Shown here: positions 45,845-55,441 of the stretch, piece after piece
Layout of the letters: every line of letters starts with the position of its first letter
Numbering within the stretch: the first letter of the stretch is position 1
DNA from: Pseudomonas guineae
GTDB lineage: Bacteria > Pseudomonadota > Gammaproteobacteria > Pseudomonadales > Pseudomonadaceae
DNA: 64,000 nt
NCBI RefSeq assembly: GCF_900113745.1
Contig: NZ_FOQL01000005.1
Location: 62,001-126,000, forward strand
Reading direction: 5' to 3'
Program-made: the position numbers and the translations under genes
Notes under the pieces: model-generated
Told to the model about the DNA's origin: nothing
Databases searched by the model: none
Seen by the model: only the letters and a program-made list of their open reading frames with translations

Positions 45845-47068
45845 TTAGGCCGCATCACGTGCACCGCCTTGCCGATACGCCGCAACCCGCTCGATCAACG
45901 CCTGCAGGATCGCCGCAGACTCGCCAATCACCGACAGGTCGGCGCGCTTGATCATGTCGCAGGTCGGGTCGAGGTTGATCGCCACCACCTTGTCGCAAGC
46001 GCCAATCCCTTGCAGGTGTTGGATGGCGCCGGAAATACCCACCGCCACATACACCCGCGCGGTGACCCAGATGCCGGATGCGCCGACCTGACGTTCGCGG
46101 CCCATATAGCCATCATCCACTGCCACCCGCGACGCTCCTTCGGTTGCCCCCAGCGCCGCAGCGGCCTGATGAAACAGCGCCCAGTCTTTGACCCCGTTAC
46201 CGCCGGAGAGAATGAACTCCGCTTCGGCCATGGGAATCTGCGCCGGGTCTACCGCCACCGCGCCGAGGTCTTGAATACGCGGTATGTGCCTGACCAGCGC
46301 TTCATTGAGGGCTAGCGCACGCACCTCATGACGCGTCTCGCTGACCGGTTCGGCGCACTCGACGGCGGCCAGCACCACGCGCGGTGCCTGTTGCACTAAA
46401 TCTTCACGGCCAGCGCCAGCACGCCCGCTGCTGACGCCATCGGCCACTTGCCAGACCCGCGTCGCCGGGCGCACGCCCAACTTGGCCGCCAGACGCCGAC
46501 CCAGTTCACCGCCACCGGTGCGGCTGTCGGGCAGCAACCAATGCCGCGGGGTGAGTTGCCGCTCCAGCGCCGCCAGCGCCAGTACGCGCGCTTCCGGGGC
46601 ATAGCCGCTGAAACCGTCAGCCTCGAACTGCAGCAGGCGGTCCACGCCGTTGCAGTCCAAGGCGTTTTCTTTGTGCTCGCCAAATATCACGGCGACCACC
46701 GCACCGTCGCTGCCGGCGAGTTTATGGGCCAGACCGAGCAGGTCTTTGTCGTGCGCGCTGAGTCGGCCGCCGACCATGTCCGGCACCACCACGATATGAA
46801 AAGCGGGCTGCTCGATCACATGCAGCGGCAATTGCACCACGGCGCTGGCGGTGCTGCGCTTCTGGCTGCCGCCCTGCTGACCGCCGGAACGGTCGATACG
46901 TTTGAGGCCGTTGGGGCCGATAAAGCCGACGCCGTGGGGGTTCTTGCGAATCACGCCGTTAGGCCCCATCCAGCTCACGGCCGCTGGCTGCGCTGCGGCA
47001 TGCAGAGGGTGCAGGCGATTACGGGCAATCCACTCAACGCGTGGATCGCGGCGAATGATCTCGCTCAT
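45845..47068 (-). CDS. etfA: Electron transfer flavoprotein alpha subunit (dimethylglycine system)
   Basis: A 407-residue ETF alpha-type protein. The C-terminal FAD-binding domain is clear: LSGGNGVKDWALFHQAAAAL, ASGIWVTARVYVAVGISGAI and AINLDPTCDMIKRADLSVIG. The N-terminal ~80 residues are an extension before the normal ETF start, and contain two similar short segments, WMGPNGVIRKN (33-43) and FIGPNGLKRID (49-59). The ATG at 47068 overlaps the dgcB stop by one base (TGATG), so expression is coupled to the DgcB iron-sulfur protein. Confidence 0.9.
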   Translation of the reverse strand: MSEIIRRDPRVEWIARNRLHPLHAAAQPAAVSWMGPNGVIRKNPHGVGFIGPNGLKRIDRSGGQQGGSQKRSTASAVVQLPLHVIEQPAFHIVVVPDMVGGRLSAHDKDLLGLAHKLAGSDGAVVAVIFGEHKENALDCNGVDRLLQFEADGFSGYAPEARVLALAALERQLTPRHWLLPDSRTGGGELGRRLAAKLGVRPATRVWQVADGVSSGRAGAGREDLVQQAPRVVLAAVECAEPVSETRHEVRALALNEALVRHIPRIQDLGAVAVDPAQIPMAEAEFILSGGNGVKDWALFHQAAAALGATEGASRVAVDDGYMGRERQVGASGIWVTARVYVAVGISGAIQHLQGIGACDKVVAINLDPTCDMIKRADLSVIGESAAILQALIERVAAYRQGGARDAA

Positions 47069-49029
47069 CAATGCACCTCCATGGCAGCTACCGGAGCGGG
47101 ATTGCCCTGCTTAAGCGGTGCAGCTGATTCCAGCAACACATCGGCGACCAACTCGGCAATGTCTTTCACCTCAGGGCGCTGGCCGACCACGCCTTCGAGC
47201 ATGGCGGTGCATTGCGGGCAACCCACGGCCACCACTTCAGCTGCGGTTTCCTTGATATCGGCCATGCGCATATCGGGAATCCGCTGTTTGCCGGGAATAT
47301 CGGTAATCGGTGCACCGCCGCCGCCGCCACAGCAGCGCGAGCGGAATGCCGAGCGTTCCATCTCCCGCACCTCGATACCGATGGCCTTGAGCACCGCGCG
47401 CGGCGCTTCGTACTCACCGTTGTAGCGCCCCAGGTAGCACGGGTCGTGATAAGTCACGCTGCCGCCTTTGTGCGTACCCAGCGTGAGCTTTTGCCCGCTG
47501 ATCAGCTGCTCCATGTAGGTGCTGTGGTGCAGCACCTGGTAGTGGCCGCCCAGCTCGCCGTATTCATTTTTCAGCACATGAAAGCTGTGCGGGTCGCAGG
47601 TGACGATGGTGCGGAACTGGTACTGGCCCAGGGTGGCAATATTGCGTTTGGCCAGCAGCTGGAAGGTCGCCTCATCGCCTAAGCGACGGGCCACATCACC
47701 ACTGTCGCGCTCTTCCAGGCCGAGCACCGCAAAGTCGACCTGGGCGGCCTTCAGCACTTTGACGAACGCACGCAAGGTGCGCTGGTTACGCATATCAAAG
47801 GCACCGTCGCCGACCCAGAACAGCACCTCAACCGACTGTTTATCGCTCATCAGCGCCAGGTTCAGGTCCGCCGCCCAGTTCAAGCGACCGCCCGGGGCAA
47901 AACCGCCGGGGTTGTCGGTGGCGATGAGGTTATCCAACACTTCGGCGCCCTTGTTCGGCGTCGCGCCTTTTTCCAAGGTCAGGTGACGGCGCATGTCGAC
48001 GATGGCATCGACATGCTCAATCATCATCGGGCACTCCTCGACGCAGGCGCGGCAGGTGGTGCACGACCACAGCGTCTCGGCATCCACCAGGGCCTTGCCA
48101 TTAAGGTTGACGATTGGTAGGTGCGGGCCGCCGCTGTGCTCGCCAATAGGCTTACCCGGATAGGGAGAGCCAGCAAACTTGGCGTCAGTACCGCCCGCCA
48201 GACCGACGACCATGTCCTGAATCAGCTTCTTCGGGTTCAGTGGCTGACCGGCAGCGTAGGCCGGGCACGCCGCCTCGCACTTACCGCACTGCACGCAGGC
48301 ATCGAAGCCGAGCAGTTGGTTCCAGGTGAAGTCTGTGGGTTTTTCCACCCCCAGCGGGGCGTTGCGGTTATCCAGATCCAGGGCTTTCAACCCGGTGGAG
48401 CGACCGCCCGCGAAACGCTCGGCGCGGCGGTGCCAAGCCAGGTGCAGAGCACCGGCAAAGGCATGCTTCATCGGCCCGCCCCAGGTCATACCGAAGAACA
48501 ACTCGGACACGCCCCAGGCCACGCCCACGCTCAGCAGCAGGGCCAAAACCCAGCCGCCAAAGTCCGCCGAGACAATCCCGGCGACCGGCAAGGTGGCGAT
48601 AAAGAAGCTGGCTGCGAACATCAGCAGGCTTTTCGGGAGGCGCATCCACGGGCCTTTCGACAGCCGTGATGGCGGGTCGAGCCGGCGCTTGGCGACAAAC
48701 AGCGCGCCGACAAACATCAGCGCAGTGGCCGCCAACAAGGCAAAGCCGAGCAGACGGCTGTGCAAGCCAAAACCGTGCACCAGAATCGCCAGTACCGCAG
48801 CCAGCACAAAGCCACCGGCAGTGGCCACGTGGGTGTTGGCGATGTATTTGTCACGGGCGACCACATGGTGCAGATCGACCATATAGCGCCGCGGCATGGC
48901 CAGCAGACCGCCCAGCCAGTCAACCTGAGCCGGCCGGCCGCGACGCCACATCAGAAAGCGCTTGCCCGCGCCGATGACCGCAAGGGCCAGGGCAGCGAAC
49001 AGCAGAATAGGCAGGATGGTAGTGAGCAT
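47068..49029 (-). CDS. dgcB: Dimethylglycine catabolism iron-sulfur protein DgcB
   Basis: A 653-residue protein. The N-terminal ~200 residues have several membrane helices (LPILLFAALALAVIGAG; FVLAAVLAILVHGFGLHSRL; LLMFAASFFIATLPVAGIV). A 4Fe-4S pair follows (CVQCGKCEAACPAYAAGQPL and CTTCRACVEECPMMIEHVD), then two CCG domains of the heterodisulfide reductase type (HDPCYLGRYNGEYEAPR and RSRCCGGGGGAPI). It should carry electrons from DgcA/ETF to the quinone pool. The ATG at 49029 is preferred to the longer frame. Confidence 0.93.
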   Translation of the reverse strand: MLTTILPILLFAALALAVIGAGKRFLMWRRGRPAQVDWLGGLLAMPRRYMVDLHHVVARDKYIANTHVATAGGFVLAAVLAILVHGFGLHSRLLGFALLAATALMFVGALFVAKRRLDPPSRLSKGPWMRLPKSLLMFAASFFIATLPVAGIVSADFGGWVLALLLSVGVAWGVSELFFGMTWGGPMKHAFAGALHLAWHRRAERFAGGRSTGLKALDLDNRNAPLGVEKPTDFTWNQLLGFDACVQCGKCEAACPAYAAGQPLNPKKLIQDMVVGLAGGTDAKFAGSPYPGKPIGEHSGGPHLPIVNLNGKALVDAETLWSCTTCRACVEECPMMIEHVDAIVDMRRHLTLEKGATPNKGAEVLDNLIATDNPGGFAPGGRLNWAADLNLALMSDKQSVEVLFWVGDGAFDMRNQRTLRAFVKVLKAAQVDFAVLGLEERDSGDVARRLGDEATFQLLAKRNIATLGQYQFRTIVTCDPHSFHVLKNEYGELGGHYQVLHHSTYMEQLISGQKLTLGTHKGGSVTYHDPCYLGRYNGEYEAPRAVLKAIGIEVREMERSAFRSRCCGGGGGAPITDIPGKQRIPDMRMADIKETAAEVVAVGCPQCTAMLEGVVGQRPEVKDIAELVADVLLESAAPLKQGNPAPVAAMEVH

Positions 49030-49051
49030 GAGCGCACCCTTCAGATAATCC

Positions 49052-49133
49052 GTAGGGTGGATGGACAAAGCCATCCACCGTATTCAATTGCGCGTTAACC
49101 CGCTGTGGATAAGCAGAGCGTTATCCACCCTAC
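49052..49133. repeat. Intergenic palindrome, family A
   Basis: GTAGGGTGGATGG and GTTATCCACCCTAC as outer arms, with inner AGCCATCCACC and GCTGTGGATAAGC. The inner TGTGGATAA is also a perfect reverse DnaA 9-mer, probably by chance. Lies between dgcA and dgcB. Confidence 0.75.
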
Positions 49134-49164
49134 ACAGGGCGCATCAACCGTGACGCCCCGTAGG

Positions 49165-51225
49165 TCAAAAGTCCTTGCACAAGCGCAGGGCGTCATAGAT
49201 CGCCGCATGGATGTTGCGCTGGGCCACGCAGTCACCGATGCGGAACAGCAGGTAGCCGTCGCCGGCCTCGCTCAGGCACGGCTGCGGTTTGATCGCGAAC
49301 AATGCTTCGACGTCGATCTGACCCTTGTTGCGCGAGCCTTCCTTGAGCCCGTAGTACAGGCTCTCGTCTGGACGCACGCCGTTTTCCACCACCACCTGAT
49401 CGACTACCCGCTCTTCTTTGGCACCGGTGTATTCGTTCTCCAGCACCGCCACCAGCTTGTCGCCCTCGCGATAGACCTTTTCCAGCATCATGTCGCCGGT
49501 CATGATCACTTCTTTGGGGTACATGCTGCGGTAGTAGGTCGGGAAGCTGGTGCCGCCCATGGCCACACCCGGCTTGATGTCGTCGGTAACGATCTCCACC
49601 TTGGCGCCTTTGTCGGCGATAAAGTCGGCCACCGACATACCACCGAACTCACAAATGGTGTCGTACACCAGCACGTTATTGCCCGGTGCCACCGTGCCAT
49701 CGAGGATGTCCCAGCTGCTCACCACCAAGCCTTCAGCGGCGCCCCAGTGCTCGTTCTGCTCGATAAACGCATGGCCGCCGTTGGCCAGCACGACGACATC
49801 CGGGCGCAGGTCGAGGATGTTGGCTTCATCAGCACCTGTACTCAGGCGCAGGTCGATATTCAGCCGCGCCAGCTCCAGCTGGAACCAGCGAGTGATGCCG
49901 GCCATCTGGTCGCGCTGCGGCGCTTTGGCGGCCAGGGTGATTTGCCCACCAAGCTGGTCTTTCTTCTCGAACAGGGTCACATCGTGGCCGCGCTCGGCGG
50001 CGACGCGCGCTGCTTCCATACCGGCTGGGCCGCCACCAACGATCACCACTTTGCGCTTGGGCCCAGTGGTTTTCTCGATGATGTGCGGCAAGCCCATGTA
50101 TTCACGGCTGGTCGCCGCGTTCTGGATGCACAGCACGTCCAGGCCCTGGTACTGGCGGTCGATGCAGTAGTTAGCACCGACGCACTGCTTGATCTGGTCG
50201 ACCTGGCCCATCTTGATCTTGGCGATCAGGTGCGGGTCGGCGATGTGCGCACGGGTCATGCCGACCATGTCGACGTAGCCGCCTTCCAAAATGCGCGTGG
50301 CCTGGTTTGGGTCCTTGATGTTCTGCGCGTGCAGCACCGGCACCTTAACCACTTCCTTGATCCCGGCAGCCAGATGCAGGAACGGCTCCGGCGGGTAACT
50401 CATGTTGGGGATGACGTTGGCCAGGGTGTTGTGCGTGTCGGCACCTGAGCCGACCACACCGATAAAGTCGATCAAACCGGTGGCATCGTAATACGCGGCG
50501 ATCTGCTTCATGTCCTCGTGGGACAGGCCGTCCGGGTGGAACTCGTCACCGGAAATACGCAGGCCCACGCAGAAGTCGGCACCGACCTCGGCGCGCACGG
50601 CCTTGATCACTTCCAGGCCGAACTTCATCCGCCCCTCGAAGGTGCCGCCCCACTCGTCGGTACGCTTGTTCACGCGTGGCGACCAGAACTGGTCAATCAT
50701 GTGCTGGTGCACAGCCGACAGCTCGACGCCGTCGAGGCCGCCCTCTTTGGCGCGGCGTGCGGCCTGGGCGAAGTCACCAATAACGCGCCACATTTCTTCC
50801 GGCTCGATGGTCTTGCAGGTGGCGCGGTGCACCGGCTCACGGATGCCGGACGGCGACATAAGGGTTGGCCAGTCGAAACCATCCCAGCGCGAGCGACGGC
50901 CCATGTGGGTAATCTGGATCATGATCTTGGCGCCATGCTTGTGCATGGCATCCGCCAGGTTCTGGAAGTGCGGGATGATGCGGTCGCTCGACAGGTTCAC
51001 CGAGCTCCACCAGCTGTGCGGGCTGTCGATGGAAACCACCGAGGAGCCACCGCAGATCGCCAGGCCGACGCCACCCTTGGCCTTCTCTTCGTAATACTTC
51101 ACGTACCGCTCGGTGGTCATGCCGCCATCGGTGGCCATCACCTCAGCGTGGGCGGTGGACACGATGCGGTTACGAATAGTCAGCTTGCCGATTTGAATCG
51201 GCTGAAACATTGCTTCGAAGGCCAT
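49165..51225 (-). CDS. dgcA: Dimethylglycine demethylase DgcA (trimethylamine-dehydrogenase-like)
   Basis: A 686-residue flavoprotein converting dimethylglycine to sarcosine. Residues ~1-370 are an Old-Yellow-Enzyme-type barrel (FQPIQIGKLTIRNRIVSTAH; SAVHQHMIDQFWSPRVNKRT), followed by an iron-sulfur segment and a Rossmann domain (KVVIVGGGPAGMEAARVAAE). In trimethylamine dehydrogenase the cluster has four Cys; here QCVGANYC and GLDVLCIQNA retain Cys348, Cys354 and Cys366 while Ala351 replaces the second ligand. The Cys that covalently holds FMN in trimethylamine dehydrogenase is not visible in STAHAEVMATDG. Product and partners fit the dgc genes next to it. Confidence 0.94.
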   Translation of the reverse strand: MAFEAMFQPIQIGKLTIRNRIVSTAHAEVMATDGGMTTERYVKYYEEKAKGGVGLAICGGSSVVSIDSPHSWWSSVNLSSDRIIPHFQNLADAMHKHGAKIMIQITHMGRRSRWDGFDWPTLMSPSGIREPVHRATCKTIEPEEMWRVIGDFAQAARRAKEGGLDGVELSAVHQHMIDQFWSPRVNKRTDEWGGTFEGRMKFGLEVIKAVRAEVGADFCVGLRISGDEFHPDGLSHEDMKQIAAYYDATGLIDFIGVVGSGADTHNTLANVIPNMSYPPEPFLHLAAGIKEVVKVPVLHAQNIKDPNQATRILEGGYVDMVGMTRAHIADPHLIAKIKMGQVDQIKQCVGANYCIDRQYQGLDVLCIQNAATSREYMGLPHIIEKTTGPKRKVVIVGGGPAGMEAARVAAERGHDVTLFEKKDQLGGQITLAAKAPQRDQMAGITRWFQLELARLNIDLRLSTGADEANILDLRPDVVVLANGGHAFIEQNEHWGAAEGLVVSSWDILDGTVAPGNNVLVYDTICEFGGMSVADFIADKGAKVEIVTDDIKPGVAMGGTSFPTYYRSMYPKEVIMTGDMMLEKVYREGDKLVAVLENEYTGAKEERVVDQVVVENGVRPDESLYYGLKEGSRNKGQIDVEALFAIKPQPCLSEAGDGYLLFRIGDCVAQRNIHAAIYDALRLCKDF

Positions 51226-51252
51226 GGCGGCATCCTCACGGAACTAAGGATT

Positions 51253-51310
51253 GTGGGAGGCGCTTCAGCGGCGAGCGGGTTGCGCTGTTCGCGGCTAAAG
51301 CCCCTCCTAC
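51253..51310. repeat. Intergenic palindrome, family C
   Basis: GTGGGAGGCGCTTCAGCGGC and CGGCTAAAGCCCCTCCTAC arms, 58 bases in all. Lies between dgcA and the DUF5943 gene, near the dgcA start. Confidence 0.75.
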
Positions 51311-51329
51311 GAAATTGTTGTCAGGTGGG

Positions 51330-51860
51330 TCAGAGTGGCTTAACCACAAACAGACCCTCATCGTGGCCTTCTTCAGAACCGCCGTACTCCTGCACCGTGA
51401 CCGTGCGAATCGGGCTACCTGCAGCCGCGAGGATCTGGTCGATAGCGCCGGAGAACCAGCCGGTGAACATGTAGTCGACCTTGCGCCCGCACTTGCCGTA
51501 GACATAAACGAAGGCCGAATGCTTGAGCTTGACCTCGGCATAGCCGGTTTCGAGGTCGAGCTTCTGTGTTTCAAACAGGCCCCAGCCGCGCTGCGACAGG
51601 CGCTTCATGTAATGCTCAAACACCGCCGCGCCGGACATGCCATGGCATTCCGCTTCTTTCTCACACCAATGCCAGGCGGACTTGTAGCCGGCCTTGTAGA
51701 GAATTTCGGCATAGGCCTCGGCGCCCAAGACGTCCTCGATACCGATGTGGTTGTTGACGAAGAAGTGCCGCGGCACATACAGCATCGGCAGGGCGTCGGT
51801 GGTCCAAACGCCAGTTTCGTCGTCGACCTGGATCGGCATTTCGGGTGCGTGTGTGGCCAT
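51330..51860 (-). CDS. DUF5943 protein of the dimethylglycine operon
   Basis: A 176-residue soluble protein of the DUF5943 / V4R-like type: YVPRHFFVNNHIGIEDVLGA, YKSAWHWCEKEAECHGMSG, RGWGLFETQKLDLETGYAEV, YGKCGRKVDYMFTGWFSGAI. Cysteines at CEKEAEC, and in KCGRK, could bind a metal, as V4R domains sometimes do. Located between the dipeptidase-like gene and dgcA in the same orientation. Such a protein accompanies dgcA in other pseudomonads as far as I recall, but the role is unknown. Confidence 0.75.
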   Translation of the reverse strand: MATHAPEMPIQVDDETGVWTTDALPMLYVPRHFFVNNHIGIEDVLGAEAYAEILYKAGYKSAWHWCEKEAECHGMSGAAVFEHYMKRLSQRGWGLFETQKLDLETGYAEVKLKHSAFVYVYGKCGRKVDYMFTGWFSGAIDQILAAAGSPIRTVTVQEYGGSEEGHDEGLFVVKPL

Positions 51861-51888
51861 GTGTGCAAACTCCAGAATCAGGTTTTGG

Positions 51889-51976
51889 GTAGGGTGGATG
51901 GCGCTTTATCCATCCACCGCGCAAGTGGGCCTGCGCGTGGGGATTTGATGGATGAAAAGAGCGTCATCCACCCTAC
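51889..51976. repeat. Intergenic palindrome, family A
   Basis: GTAGGGTGGATGGCGCT / AGCGTCATCCACCCTAC outer arms, inner TTATCCATCCACCG / GATGGATGAAAAG. Lies between the DUF5943 gene and the dipeptidase-like gene. Confidence 0.8.
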
Positions 51977-51997
51977 TAATGGGGTGTCGTCTCGGGC

Positions 51998-52975
<978 letters not shown>

Positions 52976-53229
52976 CAGGCAGTCCCCTTAGCTCGGCGCG
53001 CCGAATCTTCTGCCGGCGCTTTGGGGTGAGCATATCCCCGGGGGGCTGGGCGACCGGGTGCAAAAACGACTGGGGTATTGCCGAAAGCGTCAAAGCTGGG
53101 TCGCGAACGGATAAGCCATCGGCAGGATGAGCCCACGAGTCTTCACCGCACCGTTAATTGCAGCTCAACAGACCCTACCTAGGTCATAGCCTTAGGTTGA
53201 GACGCGATAGGTTAGACCGTTCTAAACAC

Positions 53230-54183
53230 TTAGGCAGGGGTTGCCGGAGACTCGTGACGGTCCTGACTGGGGCAGGCAGCAAAGCGCACGCGATAACAGC
53301 GGGAGAAATATGAGGACGACTCAAAACCACAGGCCAGGCCAATTTCTAGCACGGCCATATCCGTCTGGCGCAGTAGTTGGCGAGCTTTATCCAGGCGTAA
53401 AGCGAGGTAGAAGCTGGAAGGGGTTTCGTTCAGGTGTTGACGAAATAACCGCTCCAGCTGCCGAGGCGTCACCTTTATCAGCTCGGCCAAAGCCTGTGAG
53501 CTGAGTGGCTGCTCACTGCAGCGCTGCATCTCGCTGATTACCTTCACCAGTTTTTTGTTATGCACGTCATAGCGGCTGGCGATCTGCATGCGCTGATGAT
53601 CCTGACGCGAGCGGATACGGCCAAGCACGAACTGCTCAGAAACGGCCAGGGCCAGCTCTTCGCCGTGGTCGCGATCAATCAGGGTGAGCATCAGGTCGAG
53701 GCTGGCGGTGCCGCCGGCGCTGGTGATGCGTTTGCCGTCAATCTCGAATAATTCCTGGGTAACTGCCAGGCGCGGGTAGCTCTCCTGAAAGGCCTCGATG
53801 GCTTCCCAGTGCAGGGTCAATCGCTGCGCAGCGAACAGCCCGGCTTCTGCGAGGACAAAGCTGCCGGTATCGATACCACCGAGAATTACGCCCTCATGCT
53901 CAGCCCGATGCAGCCACTGGCTCAGACGGTGATCAAAGGTGGCCAGCGGCTCGAAGCCGGCAACCACAAACAGGCTATCGCCAGCCGCTGGCAGCTCCAG
54001 AGCTGTATCGACGTTGAGCGACATGCCGTTGCTGCTTTGTACCGCGCAGCCATCCGCACTGAGAAGGTGCCAGCGATAGCGCTCACGACTAAAGCGGTTC
54101 GCCACACGCAGCGGTTCAATCGCTGACATCAGGCCCATCATGGAAAAACCGGGCATTAGGAGAAACTGGAAGACTTGAGGCAT
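53230..54183 (-). CDS. cdhR: Carnitine catabolism regulator CdhR (GlxA/AraC family)
   Basis: A 317-residue GATase1-like AraC-family regulator. The N-terminal DJ-1/PfpI-like domain (VFQFLLMPGFSMMGLMSAIE; GGIDTGSFVLAEAGLF; ITSAGGTASLDLMLTLI) senses ligand, and the C-terminal AraC domain carries two helix-turn-helices (SSQALAELIKVTPRQLERLF and AVLEIGLACGFESSSYFSRC). In P. aeruginosa, CdhR activates the carnitine operon caiX-cdhCAB. It is divergent from that operon, separated by 226 bases. Assignment rests on family plus context; other GlxA regulators are similar. Confidence 0.87.
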   Translation of the reverse strand: MPQVFQFLLMPGFSMMGLMSAIEPLRVANRFSRERYRWHLLSADGCAVQSSNGMSLNVDTALELPAAGDSLFVVAGFEPLATFDHRLSQWLHRAEHEGVILGGIDTGSFVLAEAGLFAAQRLTLHWEAIEAFQESYPRLAVTQELFEIDGKRITSAGGTASLDLMLTLIDRDHGEELALAVSEQFVLGRIRSRQDHQRMQIASRYDVHNKKLVKVISEMQRCSEQPLSSQALAELIKVTPRQLERLFRQHLNETPSSFYLALRLDKARQLLRQTDMAVLEIGLACGFESSSYFSRCYRVRFAACPSQDRHESPATPA

Positions 54184-54409
54184 TGGCGTGCTTTCGCAAA
54201 GTACTGGCCATCACTAAAAGCCAGTTTGCCCGTCGGAGCAAGCACCAGCGTCGCTGTGGTTCAACAGATGGTCGCTCTAGTGCGCTTACCACCCACCTAC
54301 GCTGCGTACTGTTAACTAATCGGGCACATTCAGGCCTGAGCACGGGACGGAGCGTTAACGCTCCGGGAGAAGAAGAAAGAAAACCCTAACGCCACACGAG
54401 GGCACACTG
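54184..54409. promoter_or_regulatory. Divergent cdhR / caiX control region with perfect palindrome
   Basis: The 226-base gap holds the promoters of both directions. CGGAGCGTTAACGCTCCG (54348-54365) is a perfect 18-base palindrome 45 bases before the caiX ATG. It is symmetric enough for a dimeric regulator, or could fold as an RNA hairpin. CdhR sites have not been identified by motif. Confidence 0.55.
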
Positions 54410-55348
54410 ATGAAAAGTATCAAGATAATCGCCGGCTGCTGTTTGCTTAGCGCATTCAGCTCGTCGCTATTGGCCGCTGAACAGGCCAGTTGCCAGAAAG
54501 CGCGCATCGGCTTAGTAGGCTGGACCGACGTGGTCGCCACTACCGCCGTGGCCAACACCTTGCTCGAAGGCTTGGGCTATGAAACCACCCAGACCCAAGC
54601 GTCACAGCAAATCGTCTTTTCCGGCATTCAGCGCGGCCAAATCGACTTTTTCCTCGGTTACTGGAAGCCGTTGATGGACGACAACATCAAGCCATTTCTC
54701 GCCGACAAGTCGGTCAAGGTGCTCAGCGAGCCGGGCCTCTCCGACGGCATTTCCAGCTTGGCAGTGCCTAGCTATCTGGCCGATGCAGGCCTGAAAACCT
54801 ACGCCGACATCGCCAAGTTCAAAGATCAACTGGGCGGCAAGATTTACGGGATTGATCCAGGTACCGGCGCCAACACCACGATCAAGAAGATAATCGAGAC
54901 TAACCAATTTGGCCTCGGCGGCTTCGAGCTGATCGAGTCGAGCGAGTCGGCCATGCTGGCTTCCGTCAGCCGTGATGCACGCAGCAAAAAGCCGGTGGTG
55001 TTCTTCGGCTGGAAGCCGCACCCAATGAACATCAAGATGGACGTCACCTACCTCACCGGCAGTGAAGACGTCTTCGGCGCCGATGAAGGCCTGGCCACCG
55101 TCTGGACCGTTACCGCGCCAGACTATGCCGAGCGCTGTCCGAATGTCGATCGGCTGCTAACCAACCTGCGCTTCACCGCCGCCCAGGAGGGTCAGATGAT
55201 GGCGCCGATCATGGACCGTGAAGAACCCAAAGATGTCGCCCGCAAATGGCTGAAGGAAAACCCGCAAGAGCTGAGCAAGTTCTTGGCCGGAGTTACCACC
55301 TTCGATGGCAAAGATGGCACCGCCGCCGTGCAGGCCGCGCTTAAGTAA
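54410..55348 (+). CDS. caiX: Carnitine/betaine-type periplasmic binding protein CaiX
   Basis: A 312-residue solute-binding protein of the glycine betaine (ProX/ChoX) type. The Sec signal peptide is MKSIKIIAGCCLLSAFSSS, probably cleaved after LLAA/EQ. Binding-fold signatures are RIGLVGWTDVVATTAVANTL, QIDFFLGYWKPLMDD and FFGWKPHPMNIKMDV, rich in the aromatic residues that cage quaternary ammonium. In P. aeruginosa CaiX captures carnitine for the Cbc ABC transporter, not encoded here. First gene of the cdh operon. Confidence 0.93.
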   Translation: MKSIKIIAGCCLLSAFSSSLLAAEQASCQKARIGLVGWTDVVATTAVANTLLEGLGYETTQTQASQQIVFSGIQRGQIDFFLGYWKPLMDDNIKPFLADKSVKVLSEPGLSDGISSLAVPSYLADAGLKTYADIAKFKDQLGGKIYGIDPGTGANTTIKKIIETNQFGLGGFELIESSESAMLASVSRDARSKKPVVFFGWKPHPMNIKMDVTYLTGSEDVFGADEGLATVWTVTAPDYAERCPNVDRLLTNLRFTAAQEGQMMAPIMDREEPKDVARKWLKENPQELSKFLAGVTTFDGKDGTAAVQAALK

Positions 55349-55441
55349 CGCCGCCCCACCAATACGACCTAATTAACCGCCGTGTCGTGCGCCCTCTTGG
55401 GCGCCCGGCACCCATTCGCCTCGAATAAGGATGGAAACCCC

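Noticed and set aside
49105..50448. A 447-codon open frame on plus, opposite dgcA
   Set aside because: Antisense shadow; His/Gln/Val-rich translation and no recognisable domain.
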